NCBI RefSeq assembly: GCF_001513745.1
Contig: NZ_CP013380.1
Span: 1,178,001 to 1,242,000 of the forward strand
Direction of reading: 5' to 3'
DNA: 64,000 nucleotides
Source of the DNA: Burkholderia humptydooensis
GTDB lineage: Bacteria > Pseudomonadota > Gammaproteobacteria > Burkholderiales > Burkholderiaceae
The number at the start of each line of letters is the position of its first letter. Position 1 is the first letter of the stretch. Of this stretch, positions 17,431 through 28,336 are shown in pieces. A model generated the notes under the pieces. The model searched no databases. It worked only from the letters and a program-made list of their open reading frames with translations, and was not told the origin of the DNA. The translations under genes were made by a program, and so were the position numbers.

Positions 17431-17470
17431 ATGGCCGTTTGCGCGATAGCGCAAGCGGCCATTTCCTTTT
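17431..17470 (+). terminator. Long hairpin terminator between the DUF2059 gene and serC
   Basis: A 14-bp near-perfect stem (17431-17444 with 17449-17462) with a GATA loop is followed by TTCCTTTTC. It would end the upstream transcript. The serC reading frame is open back into this hairpin, but its real start is at 17527. Confidence 0.65.
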
Positions 17471-17526
17471 CCCGCGCGGCATTCGGCCGGTTCGAAGCGG
17501 CCGGGTCCCTTCCGAGGTTTTTCACG

Positions 17527-18609
17527 ATGCGCGTCTTTAATTTCTCCGCCGGTCCCGCGGCGCTGCCCGAGGAAGTGCTGCGTCAGGCGGCCGCCGAAAT
17601 GCTCGACTGGAACGGCAGCGGCATGAGCGTGATGGAAATGAGCCATCGCGGCAAGGAGTTCATGTCGATCCACGAGGCCGCGCTCGCCGACCTGTGCGAG
17701 CTGCTCGACGTGCCCGCGAACTACCGGATCCTGTTCCTGCAGGGCGGGGGGATCGCCGAGAACGCGATCGTGCCGATGAATCTGCTCGGCTCGCGCGCGA
17801 CGGCCGACTTCGTCGTCACGGGCTCGTGGTCGCAGAAGTCGTTCAACGAGGCGAAGAAATACTGCACGCCGCATCTCGCCGCGACGGGCAGGACGGACGC
17901 GGGCTTCACGCGCGTGCCGGCGTTCTCCGAATGGCAAATGTCCGACGATCCGGCGTACGTGCACCTCTGCACGAACGAGACGATCGACGGCGTCGAGACG
18001 TTCGACATCCCCGATCTCGGCAACGTGCCGCTCGTCGCCGACGTGTCGTCGCACATCCTGTCGCGCCCGATCGACATCGAGAAGTACGGCGCGATCTTCG
18101 GCGGCGCGCAGAAGAACATCGGGATGGCGGGCGTGACGCTCGTGATCGTGCGCGAGGATCTGCTCGACCGTGCGCTGTCGATCTGCCCGTCGGCGTTCGA
18201 ATGGAAGACGGTCGCGCTCAACAATTCGCTCTACAACACGCCGCCCACCTACGCGATCTACATCGCGGGGCTGGTGTTCAAGTGGCTGAAGGCGCAGGGT
18301 GGCCTGGCCGAGATCGAGGCGCGCAACATCGAAAAATCGAAGCTGCTGTACGGCGCGATCGACGCGAGCAGCTTCTATCTGAACAAGGTCGAGAAGTCGG
18401 CGCGTTCGCGGATGAACGTGCCGTTCTTCCTCGCCGACGAGTCGCGCAACGAAGACTTCCTCGCCGGCGCTAAGGAGCGCGGGCTGCTGCAGTTGAAGGG
18501 CCACAAGTCCGTCGGCGGCATGCGGGCGTCGATCTACAACGCGGTGCCGCTCGCGGGCGTGCAGGCGCTCGTGGAGTACATGAAGGATTTCGAGCGGCGC
18601 TGCGCGTGA
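17527..18609 (+). CDS. serC: Phosphoserine aminotransferase
   Basis: A 360-aa class V PLP aminotransferase starting [18 protein letters not shown], the conserved SerC start. The pyridoxal lysine lies in [13 protein letters not shown] near residue 197. It converts 3-phosphohydroxypyruvate to phosphoserine and also serves pyridoxine synthesis. It opens the serC-pheA-tyrA-aroA-cmk-rpsA-ihfB cluster, an order typical of Burkholderiales. Confidence 0.96.
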   Translation: MRVFNFSAGPAALPEEVLRQAAAEMLDWNGSGMSVMEMSHRGKEFMSIHEAALADLCELLDVPANYRILFLQGGGIAENAIVPMNLLGSRATADFVVTGSWSQKSFNEAKKYCTPHLAATGRTDAGFTRVPAFSEWQMSDDPAYVHLCTNETIDGVETFDIPDLGNVPLVADVSSHILSRPIDIEKYGAIFGGAQKNIGMAGVTLVIVREDLLDRALSICPSAFEWKTVALNNSLYNTPPTYAIYIAGLVFKWLKAQGGLAEIEARNIEKSKLLYGAIDASSFYLNKVEKSARSRMNVPFFLADESRNEDFLAGAKERGLLQLKGHKSVGGMRASIYNAVPLAGVQALVEYMKDFERRCA

Positions 18610-18643
18610 CGCGCGCCGCTCCTTACGCATTGCTGGCCAATTC

Positions 18644-19726
18644 ATGGACGACGAACTCAATTCCCGCCTGAAACCCCTGCGCGAGCGCATCGACGCGATC
18701 GACTCGCAGCTCATCGCGCTGCTGAATCAGCGCGCGGCGGTCGCGCTCGAGGTCGGCGAGGTCAAGAAGCACTTCAACGCGCCCGTGTTCCGGCCGGAGC
18801 GCGAGCAGCAGGTGATCGCGCGCTTGCAGGACATGAGCGCCGGGCCGCTCGCGAGCGAGCACATCAGCGCGATCTGGCGCGAGATCATGGCGGCGAGCCG
18901 CGATCTCGAGCAGACGATCCACGTTGCGTTCCTCGGGCCCGTCGGCACCTACAGCGAACAGGCGATGTTCGACTACTTCGGGCAATCGATCGAAGGGCTG
19001 CCTTGCCCGTCGATCGACGAAGTGTTCCGCTCGGTCGAGGCGGGCGCCGCGACGTTCGGCGTCGTGCCGGTCGAGAATTCGTCGGAAGGCGCGGTGTCGC
19101 GCACGCTCGATCTGCTGCTGCATACGCAGCTTCTGATCGGCGGCGAGCTGTCGCTGCCGGTCCACCACAACCTGCTCACGCAGACGGGCAAGCTTGACGG
19201 CGTGAAGCGCGTCTGCGCGCACGCGCAGGCGCTCGCGCAATGCCAGCAATGGCTCGCCTCGAACGCGCCGCATCTCGAGCGGCAGGCGGTGGCGAGCAAC
19301 GCGCAAGCCGCGCGGCTCGCGGCCGATGACGCGACGATCGCCGCGATCGCGGGCGACCGCGCGGCGACGCACTACGGGCTGCAGATCGCGTATGCGCTGA
19401 TCCAGGACGACCCGCACAACCGCACGCGCTTCGCCGTGATCGGCAAGGAGCCGGCCGGGCCGAGCGGGCATGACCAGACGTCGCTCATCGTATCGGTGAA
19501 GAACGAGCCGGGCGCGGTGTTCAAGCTGCTCGAGCCGCTCGCGCGGCACGGCGTGTCGATGACGCGCTTCGAGTCGCGCCCGGCGCGGGTCGGCACGTGG
19601 GAGTATTACTTCTACATCGACATCGAAGGGCACCGCGACGACGCCGCCGTCCAGCGCGCGCTCGCGGAGCTCGGCAAGAAGGCGGCATTCCTGAAGATTC
19701 TCGGTTCGTATCCGCGCGCGCGGTGA
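18644..19726 (+). CDS. pheA: Chorismate mutase/prephenate dehydratase (P-protein)
   Basis: A 360-aa bifunctional protein: an AroQ chorismate mutase helical domain (about 1-90, LKPLRERIDAIDSQLIALLN), a prephenate dehydratase domain (about 95-275, FLGPVGTYSEQAM and VVPVENSSEGAVSRTLD), and a C-terminal ACT domain with ESRPAR for phenylalanine feedback. It leads chorismate through prephenate to phenylpyruvate. It starts 34 bases after serC. Confidence 0.95.
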   Translation: MDDELNSRLKPLRERIDAIDSQLIALLNQRAAVALEVGEVKKHFNAPVFRPEREQQVIARLQDMSAGPLASEHISAIWREIMAASRDLEQTIHVAFLGPVGTYSEQAMFDYFGQSIEGLPCPSIDEVFRSVEAGAATFGVVPVENSSEGAVSRTLDLLLHTQLLIGGELSLPVHHNLLTQTGKLDGVKRVCAHAQALAQCQQWLASNAPHLERQAVASNAQAARLAADDATIAAIAGDRAATHYGLQIAYALIQDDPHNRTRFAVIGKEPAGPSGHDQTSLIVSVKNEPGAVFKLLEPLARHGVSMTRFESRPARVGTWEYYFYIDIEGHRDDAAVQRALAELGKKAAFLKILGSYPRAR

Positions 19727-19926
19727 TGCGCGTCGCGCTGCGCCGCGCGTCCCCGCAGTCGTGTTGGCCGCGTCGGCCGAAGTGGCAACGAGCGTAAAGC
19801 GACGGCTGGCGCAGGCGCGTGGCGGCCGACTTCGCGGCCCGGCCGCGCGCCTCGGGCAGGCGACCGTTCGATATTGACCCTTGCGCGCCCGGGCCCGTCC
19901 CGGACGCGCGTTACTTGGCTCTCGTC

Positions 19927-22176
19927 GTGTCAGGCTTTTCTTTCGACAAACTGGTGATTTTCGGCGTCGGGCTGATCGGCGGCTCGCTCGCGCTCGCATT
20001 GCGCGAAGGCGCGTCGGGCGGCAGGCGCGAGGTGGTCGGCGTCGGCCGCTCGGCGGCGTCGATCGAGCGCGCGCTCGCGCGGCGCGTGATCGACCGCGCG
20101 GCTGCGCTCGACGACGACGCGCAACTGCGCGACGCGCTTGCGGGCGCGGACCTCGTGCTGCTCGCGGCGCCCGTCGCGCAGACGGGGCCGCTTCTTGCGC
20201 GAATCGCGCCGTTTCTCGACGCATCGACGATCGTCACCGACGCAGGCAGCACGAAGTCGGACGTCGTCGCGGCCGCGCGCGCGGCGCTCGGCGCGCGGAT
20301 CGGCCAGTTCGTGCCGGGGCACCCGATCGCCGGGCGTGAAGCGAGCGGCGTCGAAGCGGCGCTCGCCGATCTGTACGTCGGCCGCAATGTCGTGCTGTGT
20401 GCGCTGCCGGAGAATGCGCCGCACGCGCTCGCGCGCATCGAGGCGATGTGGCGCGCGGCGCGCGCCGACGTGCGCGCGATGAGCGCCGAGCGGCACGACC
20501 GCGTGTTCGCGGCGGTGAGCCATCTGCCGCACGTGCTGTCGTTCGCGCTCGTCGAGCAGATTCTCGGCGAATCCGACGCCGAGCTGAAGTTTTCGTATGC
20601 GGCGGGTGGTTTCCGCGATTTCACGCGCATCGCCGCGTCGAGCCCGGAAATGTGGCGCGATGTCTGCCTCGCGAACCGCGCGGCGCTCCTCGACGAGCTC
20701 GACGCGTACACCGCCGTGCTCGCGCGGTTGCGCGCGGCGATCGACGCGGGCGACGGCGCGGCGCTCGAAGCCGTGTTCGCGCGCTCGCGCGCCGCGCGCG
20801 CCGCATGGCGCGAGCGTGGCGCGAAGCCCGCTCCCGCTGTCCGTTCAGACACTCCTGGAACAGGATCTCACATGGAACATCTCGATCTCGGCCCGTTCTC
20901 CCATGCGCAAGGCACGGTGCGTCTGCCCGGCTCGAAGAGCATCTCGAACCGCGTGCTGCTGCTCGCGGCGCTCGCGGAGGGCGAGACGACCGTCACGAAC
21001 CTGCTCGATTCCGACGATACGCGCGTGATGCTCGACGCGCTGGCGAAGCTCGGCGTGAAGCTGTCGCGCAACGGCGACACCTGCGTCGTCGGCGGCACGC
21101 GCGGCGCGTTCACCGCGAAGACCGCGGATCTCTTCCTCGGCAACGCGGGCACCGCGGTGCGGCCGCTGACTGCGGCGCTCGCGGTCAACGGCGGCGACTA
21201 CCGGATCCACGGCGTGCCGCGGATGCACGAGCGCCCGATCGGCGACCTCGTCGACGGGCTGCGCCAGATTGGCGCGCAGATCGACTACGAAGGCAACGAG
21301 GGCTTCCCGCCGCTCAGGATCCGGCCCGCGGCGATTTCGGTCGACGCGCCGATCCGCGTGCGCGGCGACGTGTCGAGCCAGTTCCTGACCGCGCTCCTGA
21401 TGACGTTGCCGCTCGTGAAGGCGAAGGATGGCGCGAGCGTCGTCGAGATCGACGGCGAGCTGATCTCGAAGCCGTACATCGAGATCACGATCAAGCTGAT
21501 GGCGCGCTTCGGCGTGACGGTGGAGCGCGACGGCTGGCAGCGCTTCACGGTGCCGGCGGGCGTGCGCTACCGGTCGCCCGGCGCGATCATGGTGGAGGGC
21601 GACGCGTCGTCGGCGTCGTACTTCCTCGCGGCGGGCGCGTTGGGCGGCGGGCCGTTGCGCGTCGAGGGCGTTGGCCGCGCGAGCATCCAGGGCGACGTCG
21701 GCTTCGCGAACGCGCTGATGCAGATGGGCGCGAACGTGACGATGGGCGACGACTGGATCGAGGTGCGCGGCATCGGCCACGACCACGGCAAGCTCGCGCC
21801 GATCGACATGGACTTCAACCTGATTCCGGACGCTGCGATGACGATCGCCGTCGCCGCGCTGTTCGCCGGCGGCACGAGCACGCTGCGCAACATCGGTAGC
21901 TGGCGCGTGAAGGAGACCGACCGGATCGCCGCGATGGCGGCCGAACTGCGCAAGCTCGGCGCGACGGTCGAGGAGGGCGCCGACTATCTCGTCGTGACGC
22001 CGCCCGCGCAACTCGCGCCGAACGCGTCGATCGACACCTACGACGACCACCGGATGGCGATGTGCTTCTCGCTCGTGAGCCTGGGCGGCGTGCCCGTGCG
22101 CATCAACGATCCGAAGTGCGTCGGCAAGACGTTCCCCGACTATTTCGACCGTTTTCTGGCGCTCGCGACCGCGTGA
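19927..22176 (+). CDS. tyrA-aroA: TyrA-AroA single-frame fusion (prephenate dehydrogenase / EPSP synthase)
   Basis: One uninterrupted frame codes for prephenate dehydrogenase (about 315 aa; NAD site GVGLIGGS, then [11 protein letters not shown]) and runs on without a stop into the whole EPSP synthase. The link is about 15 residues ([16 protein letters not shown]). The fusion would place the tyrosine-branch enzyme and the sixth shikimate step on one chain, as reported in some Pseudomonas. The 5' start is unsure: GTG 19927 ([10 protein letters not shown]) gives the normal TyrA N-terminus, though no clear ribosome site precedes it. A separate aroA start is possible inside. Frame continuity is seen; a fused product is inferred. 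Confidence 0.75.
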   Translation: MSGFSFDKLVIFGVGLIGGSLALALREGASGGRREVVGVGRSAASIERALARRVIDRAAALDDDAQLRDALAGADLVLLAAPVAQTGPLLARIAPFLDASTIVTDAGSTKSDVVAAARAALGARIGQFVPGHPIAGREASGVEAALADLYVGRNVVLCALPENAPHALARIEAMWRAARADVRAMSAERHDRVFAAVSHLPHVLSFALVEQILGESDAELKFSYAAGGFRDFTRIAASSPEMWRDVCLANRAALLDELDAYTAVLARLRAAIDAGDGAALEAVFARSRAARAAWRERGAKPAPAVRSDTPGTGSHMEHLDLGPFSHAQGTVRLPGSKSISNRVLLLAALAEGETTVTNLLDSDDTRVMLDALAKLGVKLSRNGDTCVVGGTRGAFTAKTADLFLGNAGTAVRPLTAALAVNGGDYRIHGVPRMHERPIGDLVDGLRQIGAQIDYEGNEGFPPLRIRPAAISVDAPIRVRGDVSSQFLTALLMTLPLVKAKDGASVVEIDGELISKPYIEITIKLMARFGVTVERDGWQRFTVPAGVRYRSPGAIMVEGDASSASYFLAAGALGGGPLRVEGVGRASIQGDVGFANALMQMGANVTMGDDWIEVRGIGHDHGKLAPIDMDFNLIPDAAMTIAVAALFAGGTSTLRNIGSWRVKETDRIAAMAAELRKLGATVEEGADYLVVTPPAQLAPNASIDTYDDHRMAMCFSLVSLGGVPVRINDPKCVGKTFPDYFDRFLALATA
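20872..22176 (+). CDS. aroA: 3-phosphoshikimate 1-carboxyvinyltransferase (EPSP synthase)
   Basis: The 434-aa EPSP synthase part, with [20 protein letters not shown] near residue 17 and [15 protein letters not shown] near 95, both class I signatures. It condenses shikimate-3-phosphate and PEP. ATG 20872 ([10 protein letters not shown]) is the normal AroA start and has AGGA 8 bases upstream, so independent initiation is plausible even though the frame also reads through from tyrA. Confidence 0.9.
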   Translation: MEHLDLGPFSHAQGTVRLPGSKSISNRVLLLAALAEGETTVTNLLDSDDTRVMLDALAKLGVKLSRNGDTCVVGGTRGAFTAKTADLFLGNAGTAVRPLTAALAVNGGDYRIHGVPRMHERPIGDLVDGLRQIGAQIDYEGNEGFPPLRIRPAAISVDAPIRVRGDVSSQFLTALLMTLPLVKAKDGASVVEIDGELISKPYIEITIKLMARFGVTVERDGWQRFTVPAGVRYRSPGAIMVEGDASSASYFLAAGALGGGPLRVEGVGRASIQGDVGFANALMQMGANVTMGDDWIEVRGIGHDHGKLAPIDMDFNLIPDAAMTIAVAALFAGGTSTLRNIGSWRVKETDRIAAMAAELRKLGATVEEGADYLVVTPPAQLAPNASIDTYDDHRMAMCFSLVSLGGVPVRINDPKCVGKTFPDYFDRFLALATA

Positions 22177-22192
22177 CGTCCGCATTGACCCG

Positions 22193-22879
22193 ATGAAATC
22201 GACTCGACCTTTTCACCCGACCCCAGTTATCACGATCGACGGCCCGACGGCGTCCGGCAAGGGCACCGTCGCGGCGCTCGTCGCCGCGCACCTCGGCTTT
22301 CACCTGCTCGACAGCGGCGCGCTGTACCGGCTCGCGGCGCTCGCGAGCATCCGCTACCAGGTCGCGCCCGATGACGCCGATGCGCTCGCCAAGCTGGTCG
22401 ACGGCCTGCACATCACGTTTCGCGAGGGCTGTGCTCAGCTCGACGGCATCGACGTGTCCGACGAGATCCGGGCGGAGGCGGTCGGCAACCGGGCGTCGGC
22501 GATCGCCGTCCACGCTCCGGTGCGCGCGGCGCTCGTCGCGCGGCAGCGCGCGTTCCGCAAGACGCCGGGGCTCGTCGCGGACGGCCGCGACATGGGGACG
22601 GTGATCTTTCCGGACGCGGTGCTGAAGGTGTTCCTGACGGCGAGCGTCGAGGCGCGCGCCGCGCGCCGGCATAAGCAATTGATGCAAAAAGGTTTTTCTG
22701 CTAGCATAGATAACTTGCTTCAGGATTTGCGCGAACGTGACGCACGCGACAGCAATCGCGCCGCCGCGCCGCTCAGGCCTGCGGCGGATGCCAGGCCCCT
22801 CGACACGTCGGCCTTGACGATCGAGCAATCGGTCGAACAGGTGCTCGCGTGGTATCGGGAGCTCGGCCAGCCCGCTTGA
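22193..22879 (+). CDS. cmk: Cytidylate kinase
   Basis: A 228-aa nucleoside monophosphate kinase. The P-loop is [15 protein letters not shown] near residue 12, followed by [12 protein letters not shown] and [13 protein letters not shown]. It phosphorylates CMP and dCMP. It follows aroA by 16 bases and precedes rpsA, the usual bacterial order. Confidence 0.94.
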   Translation: MKSTRPFHPTPVITIDGPTASGKGTVAALVAAHLGFHLLDSGALYRLAALASIRYQVAPDDADALAKLVDGLHITFREGCAQLDGIDVSDEIRAEAVGNRASAIAVHAPVRAALVARQRAFRKTPGLVADGRDMGTVIFPDAVLKVFLTASVEARAARRHKQLMQKGFSASIDNLLQDLRERDARDSNRAAAPLRPAADARPLDTSALTIEQSVEQVLAWYRELGQPA

Positions 22880-23026
22880 AAGAGGGGCGAAAGCGTAGGT
22901 AGTGGTGCTTCGCGCGACGCGCGAAGCGTGTGTTAAACCCTTAACCCCGTGTGGATTCGCGGGCGCGTCGCCAGCCGTTGCGGCCGGCGCGGGCGGTAGA
23001 GCGAAACCACGCACAAACCGATTTTT

Positions 23027-24739
23027 ATGTCCGACCTGCAAACCTCCAACCCGAATACCGAATCCTTCGCGGCTCTGTTCGAAGAGTCGCTCACCCGCCA
23101 AGACATGCGCGCCGGCGAGGTGATCTCCGCCGAAGTCGTGCGTGTCGACCACAACTTCGTGGTCGTCAACGCAGGCCTCAAGTCCGAGGCTTACATTCCC
23201 ATCGAGGAATTCCTGAACGATCAGGGCGAGGTTGAGGTCCAGGCGGGCGATTTCGTTTCCGTCGCGATCGACGCGCTGGAAAACGGCTACGGCGACACGA
23301 TCCTGTCGCGCGACAAGGCGAAGCGCCTCGCTTCGTGGCTGTCGCTGGAAAAGGCGCTCGACAACAACGAACTCGTCACGGGCACGATCACCGGCAAGGT
23401 GAAGGGCGGCATGACGGTGATGGTCAACGGCATCCGCGCGTTCCTGCCGGGCTCGCTCGTCGACACGCGTCCCGTCAAGGACACGACCCCGTACGAAGGC
23501 AAGACGCTCGAATTCCGCGTGATCAAGCTCGACCGCAAGCGTAACAACGTCGTGCTGTCGCGCCGCGCGGTGATCGAAGCCACGCAGGGCGAAGAGCGCG
23601 CGAAGCTGCTCGAGACGCTCAAGGAAGGCGCGATCGTCAACGGCGTCGTCAAGAACATCACCGATTACGGCGCGTTCGTTGACCTCGGCGGCATCGACGG
23701 CCTGCTGCACATCACCGACATCGCATGGCGCCGCGTGCGTCACCCGAGCGAAGTCCTGTCGGTCGGCCAGGAAGTCACCGCGAAGATCCTCAAGTTCGAC
23801 CAAGAGAAGAACCGCGTGTCGCTCGGCATCAAGCAGCTTGGCGATGATCCGTGGGAAGGCATCTCGCGCCGCTACCCGTCGGGCACGCGCCTGTTCGGCA
23901 AGGTCACGAACATCACCGATTACGGCGCGTTCGTCGAAGTGGAATCGGGCATCGAGGGCCTGGTGCACGTGTCGGAAATGGACTGGACGAACAAGAACGT
24001 CGCTCCGTCGAAGGTCGTTCAGCTCGGCGACGAAGTCGAAGTCATGGTGCTCGAGATCGACGAAGACCGTCGTCGTATCAGCCTCGGCATGAAGCAGTGC
24101 AAGCCGAATCCGTGGGACGACTTCAGCCGCAACTTCAAGAAGGGCGACAAGATCACGGGCGCGATCAAGTCGATCACCGATTTCGGCGTGTTCATCGGTC
24201 TGCCGGGCGGCATCGACGGCCTGGTCCACCTGTCGGACCTGTCGTGGAGCGAAGCGGGCGAAGAAGCGGTTCGCAAGTACAAGAAGGGCGACGAAGTCGA
24301 GGCAATCGTGCTCGGCATCGACGTCGAGAAGGAACGCATTTCGCTTGGCATCAAGCAGCTCGAAGGCGATCCGTTCAGCAACTACGTCGCGATGAACGAC
24401 AAGGGCTCGATCGTCGACGGCGTCGTGAAGTCGGTCGATGCGAAGGGCGCGGTCATCACGCTGACGCCGGACGTCGAAGGCTACCTGCGCGCGTCGGAAA
24501 TCTCGCAGGATCGCGTCGAAGACGCTCGCAACGTGCTGAAGGAAGGCGAGAAGGTCAACGCGATGGTGATCAACATCGATCGCAAGTCGCGCGGCATCAA
24601 CCTGTCGATCAAGGCGAAGGATTCGGCCGAGCAGCAGGAAGCGATGCGCGGCCTGCAAGCCGATTCGAGCTCCGCCGCGACCGGTACGACCAACCTCGGC
24701 GCGCTGCTGAAGGCGAAGCTCGACGGCCAGAACCAGTAA
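23027..24739 (+). CDS. rpsA: 30S ribosomal protein S1
   Basis: A 570-aa protein of six S1 (OB-fold) RNA-binding repeats, four with the diagnostic '[16 protein letters not shown] ... [10 protein letters not shown]' core. It recruits mRNA to the 30S subunit and helps unwind leader structure. About 147 bases separate it from cmk, enough for its own promoter or autoregulatory leader. Confidence 0.97.
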   Translation: MSDLQTSNPNTESFAALFEESLTRQDMRAGEVISAEVVRVDHNFVVVNAGLKSEAYIPIEEFLNDQGEVEVQAGDFVSVAIDALENGYGDTILSRDKAKRLASWLSLEKALDNNELVTGTITGKVKGGMTVMVNGIRAFLPGSLVDTRPVKDTTPYEGKTLEFRVIKLDRKRNNVVLSRRAVIEATQGEERAKLLETLKEGAIVNGVVKNITDYGAFVDLGGIDGLLHITDIAWRRVRHPSEVLSVGQEVTAKILKFDQEKNRVSLGIKQLGDDPWEGISRRYPSGTRLFGKVTNITDYGAFVEVESGIEGLVHVSEMDWTNKNVAPSKVVQLGDEVEVMVLEIDEDRRRISLGMKQCKPNPWDDFSRNFKKGDKITGAIKSITDFGVFIGLPGGIDGLVHLSDLSWSEAGEEAVRKYKKGDEVEAIVLGIDVEKERISLGIKQLEGDPFSNYVAMNDKGSIVDGVVKSVDAKGAVITLTPDVEGYLRASEISQDRVEDARNVLKEGEKVNAMVINIDRKSRGINLSIKAKDSAEQQEAMRGLQADSSSAATGTTNLGALLKAKLDGQNQ

Positions 24740-24761
24740 GCCTCGCGAGGTCTGCTGAAGT

Positions 24762-25085
24762 ATGACCAAATCCGAGTTGGTCGCCCAGTTGGCATCGCGA
24801 TTTCCGCAGCTCGTGTTGAAGGATGCGGATTTCGCGGTGAAAACGATGCTTGATGCGATGTCCGACGCATTGTCGAAAGGGCATCGCATCGAAATTCGCG
24901 GCTTCGGCAGCTTCGGTCTGAACCGTCGCCCGGCGCGCGTCGGGCGCAATCCGAAGTCGGGGGAGAAGGTGCAGGTGCCCGAGAAGCGCGTGCCGCACTT
25001 CAAGCCAGGCAAGGAATTGCGCGAGCGCGTCGACGGCCGCGCCGGCGAGCCGTTGAAGAACGACGAGCCGGAAGACGGCCAGTGA
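24762..25085 (+). CDS. ihfB: Integration host factor subunit beta
   Basis: A 107-aa HU/IHF protein with the DNA-bending beta-arm ([20 protein letters not shown], then [19 protein letters not shown]). With IhfA it makes sharp bends in DNA. Standard rpsA-ihfB order; the slightly long acidic C-tail is typical of beta-proteobacteria. Confidence 0.95.
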   Translation: MTKSELVAQLASRFPQLVLKDADFAVKTMLDAMSDALSKGHRIEIRGFGSFGLNRRPARVGRNPKSGEKVQVPEKRVPHFKPGKELRERVDGRAGEPLKNDEPEDGQ

Positions 25086-25128
25086 CGGTTCCGTCGCAGC
25101 CGAGGTCGAGCCAGCATGGCTGAAAGAA

Positions 25129-25155
25129 AGCGCCCCTTGCGGGGCGCTTTTTCTT
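25129..25155 (+). terminator. Rho-independent terminator after ihfB
   Basis: AGCGCCCC/GGGGCGCT stem (25129-25136 with 25141-25148), TTGC loop, then TTTTTCTTT. It separates the rpsA-ihfB transcript from lapAB. Confidence 0.88.
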
Positions 25156-25308
25156 TGGGTGCGCCACGCGCGTTTCGCGAAGCGCGTCAAGCGCCGCGCA
25201 AGCGATTCACGAAGCGCGAAACGCTTCCTTTACAATACGGGGCGCCCGAGACGCTGCGAAGGGGAGTCGCATGCGCCGCCGAACAATCTCAGTCAAAGAG
25301 AGGGAGTC

Positions 25309-25602
25309 ATGAAGTTCATCGTCTGGTTGATCCGTGTGCTGGTGTTCGTGCTGCTGCTCGTGCTCGCGTTGGCGAATACGCAAAGCGCGACGCTGAATTT
25401 CCTCGCCGGCTACAACTGGCAGGCTCCGCTGATCCTGATCGGTCTCGCGTTCTTCGGCGTCGGGCTGATCGCGGGGTTGCTGTCGGCATTGCCCGCGATC
25501 TTCCGGATGCGGATGGAGAACGGCCGCCTGAAGCGCGACTTGCGCGCCGTGCGCGAGAACCCGGCCGTCGTCGACCAGCCGCCGATGCCGCCCGTCATTT
25601 AA
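25309..25602 (+). CDS. lapA: LapA-domain inner membrane protein
   Basis: A 97-aa protein with two hydrophobic spans (about 5-23 and 42-63) and a basic cytosolic tail (RMENGRLKRDLRAVREN), the LapA/YciS layout. LapA works with LapB in control of LPS assembly and LpxC turnover. GAGGGAG precedes ATG 25309. It is followed by lapB after 54 bases. Confidence 0.85.
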   Translation: MKFIVWLIRVLVFVLLLVLALANTQSATLNFLAGYNWQAPLILIGLAFFGVGLIAGLLSALPAIFRMRMENGRLKRDLRAVRENPAVVDQPPMPPVI

Positions 25603-25656
25603 CGATGCCGACGCCGCGCACGATGCGCGGCCCAGGTTTTTTTCGACACACGTTGC

Positions 25657-26826
25657 ATGGATCTCGATTTCTGGTGGCTGCTCGCCATTCCCGTCGCGTT
25701 CGCGCTCGGCTGGATGGCGTCGCGCTACGACCTCAACAAGCTGCTGTCCGAGAGCGCGAACCTGCCGCGCTCGTATTTCCGCGGCCTGAATTTCCTGCTG
25801 AACGAGCAGCCGGACAAAGCGATCGACGCGTTCATCGAAGTCGCGAAGCTCGACCCAGAAACGGTCGAGCTGCACTTCGCGCTCGGCAACCTGTTTCGCC
25901 GCCGCGGCGAAACGGACCGCGCGATCCGCGTTCATCAGAACCTCTTGAGCCGCAACGATCTGCCCGTGAACGAGCGCGACCACGCGCTCTTCGAGCTCGG
26001 CCAGGATTTCCTGAAGGCGGGCTTGCTCGATCGCGCGGAAGAGACGTTCCGCATGCTCGCCGAAGGCGACTACGCGCTCGACGCGCAGCGCGCGCTCCTC
26101 ACGATCTACGAGATCGAGAAGGACTGGAACAAGTCGATCGACACCGCGACGCGGATCGAATCGATGGGCGCGCCGCGTCTTGTGACGGAGATTGCGCAGT
26201 TCCATTGCGAGCTTGCGCAGGATGCGCTGCAGCGCAAGAACGCCGAGCTCGCGGCCGGGCATCTGCGCGACGCGCTCGCGGTGAATCCGCAGAACGCGCG
26301 CGCGGCGATCCTGTCGGGCGACGCGGCCGCCGCGGCGGGCGACCATCGCGCGGCGATCGAGCACTGGCGCCGGATCGAGACGCAGAATCCCGCGTACCTG
26401 CCGCTCGTCGCCGACAGGCTGATGAAATCTTACACGGCGCTCGATCGGGCGGCCGAAGGCGCCGAACTGCTGACGGGCTATGCGCAGCGCTATCCGTCGA
26501 ACGATCTGCTCGACGTCGTCTATCAGTACGTCGCGCAACTGCGCGGCAACGGCGTCGCGCACGCGCTCGCACGTTCGCAGATGGAAAAGGCGCCGAACCT
26601 GTCCGGCATGCTGCATCTGCTCGACGCGCAGATCGCCGCGGCCGACGAGCCGCGCCGCGCGGAGCTCGAGATGATGCGCGCGCTCGTCAGGCAGCGCACC
26701 AAGAATCTGCCACGATATACATGCCAGAATTGCGGTTTCCGGGCGCGCCTCTTCTATTGGCAGTGTCCTGGATGCAGCGGCTGGGAAACCTATGCGCCGC
26801 GGCGCGTCGAACCCGCCGTTGCGTAA
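25657..26826 (+). CDS. lapB: LPS assembly protein LapB (YciM)
   Basis: A 389-aa inner-membrane-anchored protein: an N-terminal transmembrane helix (FWWLLAIPVAFALGWMAS), tandem TPR repeats across the middle and a C-terminal rubredoxin-type metal knuckle (YTCQNCGFRAR, then WQCPGCSGW). LapB directs FtsH to LpxC and couples LPS synthesis to export. All four cysteines are present. Its TAA stop lies in a short tandem repeat. Confidence 0.92.
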   Translation: MDLDFWWLLAIPVAFALGWMASRYDLNKLLSESANLPRSYFRGLNFLLNEQPDKAIDAFIEVAKLDPETVELHFALGNLFRRRGETDRAIRVHQNLLSRNDLPVNERDHALFELGQDFLKAGLLDRAEETFRMLAEGDYALDAQRALLTIYEIEKDWNKSIDTATRIESMGAPRLVTEIAQFHCELAQDALQRKNAELAAGHLRDALAVNPQNARAAILSGDAAAAAGDHRAAIEHWRRIETQNPAYLPLVADRLMKSYTALDRAAEGAELLTGYAQRYPSNDLLDVVYQYVAQLRGNGVAHALARSQMEKAPNLSGMLHLLDAQIAAADEPRRAELEMMRALVRQRTKNLPRYTCQNCGFRARLFYWQCPGCSGWETYAPRRVEPAVA

Positions 26827-26856
26827 TGGGGCGGTAATGGGGCGGTAATGGGGCAG
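26824..26856 (+). repeat. Three 11-bp tandem repeats at the lapB stop
   Basis: TAATGGGGCGG occurs at 26824-26834 and 26835-26845 and begins a third time at 26846 (last unit ends CAG). The first unit holds the lapB stop codon. A change in copy number would leave the protein unchanged. Confidence 0.8.
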
Positions 26857-26935
26857 GCCGCGCGGGCCGGCGCGACGCCGCCTGCGGCCTGAACCGGGCG
26901 GACGCCGTCCGCTCGAGCGAATCATCGGAATACTT

Positions 26936-28336
26936 ATGAAGATCACCATCATCGGCACGGGCTATGTGGGCCTCGTCACCGGCGCGTGTCTCGCCGAGAT
27001 CGGCCACGACGTGTTCTGCCTCGACGTCGATCCCCGCAAGATCGACATCCTGAACAACGGCGGCATGCCGATTCACGAACCCGGGCTGCAGGAAATCATC
27101 GCGCGCACCCGAGCGGCGGGACGCATCACGTTCTCGACCGACGTCGCGGCGAGCGTCGCGCACGGCGAGATCCAGTTCATTGCGGTCGGCACGCCACCCG
27201 ACGAGGACGGCTCCGCGGACCTGCAATACGTGCTCGAGGCGGCGCGCAGCATCGGCCGCCACATGACGGGCTACAAGGTGATCGTCGACAAGTCGACGGT
27301 GCCCGTCGGCACCGCGCAGCGCGTGCACGCGGTGATCGACGAGGCGCTCGCGGCGCGCGGCCTCGCGGGCAGCGCCGGGCATCGCTTCTCGGTCGTGTCG
27401 AATCCCGAGTTCCTGAAGGAGGGGGCGGCCGTCGACGATTTCATGCGGCCCGACCGGATCATCATCGGCGTCGACGACGACGCGGCGGGCGCGATCGCCC
27501 GCGAGAGGATGAAGAAGCTCTACGCGCCGTTCAACCGCAATCACGAGCGCACGATCTACATGGACGTGCGCTCGGCCGAGTTCTCGAAATACGCGGCGAA
27601 CGCGATGCTCGCGACGCGCATCTCGTTCATGAACGAGATGTCGAATCTCGCGGACCGCGTCGGCGCCGACATCGAGGCGGTGCGGCGCGGGATCGGCTCC
27701 GATCCGCGGATCGGCTATCACTTCCTGTATGCGGGCGTCGGCTACGGCGGCTCGTGCTTTCCGAAGGACGTGCAGGCGCTCATCCGCACCGCGAGCGAGA
27801 ACGGTCAGCCGCTCAGGATTCTCGAGGCGGTCGAGGACGTGAACCACGCGCAGAAGAACGTGCTGCTCGACAAGATCGCGCAGCGCTACGGCGCCGATCT
27901 GGCGGGCCGCACGTTCGCCGTCTGGGGGCTTGCGTTCAAGCCGAACACCGACGACATGCGCGAAGCGCCGAGCCGGCGCCTGATCGCGTCGCTGCTCGCG
28001 CGCGGCGCGACGGTGCGCGCGTACGATCCCGTCGCGCTCGACGAGGCGCGGCGCGTGTTCGCGCTCGATCTGCACGACGGGCCCGACGCGCTCGCGCGGC
28101 TCGCGTTCGTCGATTCGGCCGACGATGCGCTCGCGGGCGCGGACGCGCTCGTCATCGTCACCGAATGGAAGGAATTCAAGAGCCCGGACTTCGCGCATCT
28201 GAAATCGGTGCTGAAGGCGCCCGTGATCTTCGACGGCCGCAACCTGTACGAACCCGACGCGATGGCCGAGCTCGGCATCGATTACCACGCCATTGGACGC
28301 CCCTATGTCGAGCCTTTCTCTTCCGAGCGCGGATAA
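26936..28336 (+). CDS. ugd: UDP-glucose 6-dehydrogenase
   Basis: A 466-aa enzyme with the N-terminal NAD site ([20 protein letters not shown]) and the catalytic cysteine in [14 protein letters not shown] near residue 265. It makes UDP-glucuronate, the precursor of capsule sugars and, in Burkholderia, of Ara4N for lipid A. Its 3' end overlaps the next gene by about 32 bases, so coupling with the heptose pathway is likely. Confidence 0.95.
   Translation: MKITIIGTGYVGLVTGACLAEIGHDVFCLDVDPRKIDILNNGGMPIHEPGLQEIIARTRAAGRITFSTDVAASVAHGEIQFIAVGTPPDEDGSADLQYVLEAARSIGRHMTGYKVIVDKSTVPVGTAQRVHAVIDEALAARGLAGSAGHRFSVVSNPEFLKEGAAVDDFMRPDRIIIGVDDDAAGAIARERMKKLYAPFNRNHERTIYMDVRSAEFSKYAANAMLATRISFMNEMSNLADRVGADIEAVRRGIGSDPRIGYHFLYAGVGYGGSCFPKDVQALIRTASENGQPLRILEAVEDVNHAQKNVLLDKIAQRYGADLAGRTFAVWGLAFKPNTDDMREAPSRRLIASLLARGATVRAYDPVALDEARRVFALDLHDGPDALARLAFVDSADDALAGADALVIVTEWKEFKSPDFAHLKSVLKAPVIFDGRNLYEPDAMAELGIDYHAIGRPYVEPFSSERG

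Noticed and set aside
17431..17526. Upstream extension of serC
   Set aside because: It begins in a terminator hairpin; the conserved SerC start [10 protein letters not shown] is at 17527.
22103..25117. A 1004-codon open frame on the minus strand opposite cmk, rpsA and ihfB
   Set aside because: It is antisense to well-identified genes. High-GC codon use leaves the opposite strand open, and its translation is Arg/Ala/His-rich without motifs.
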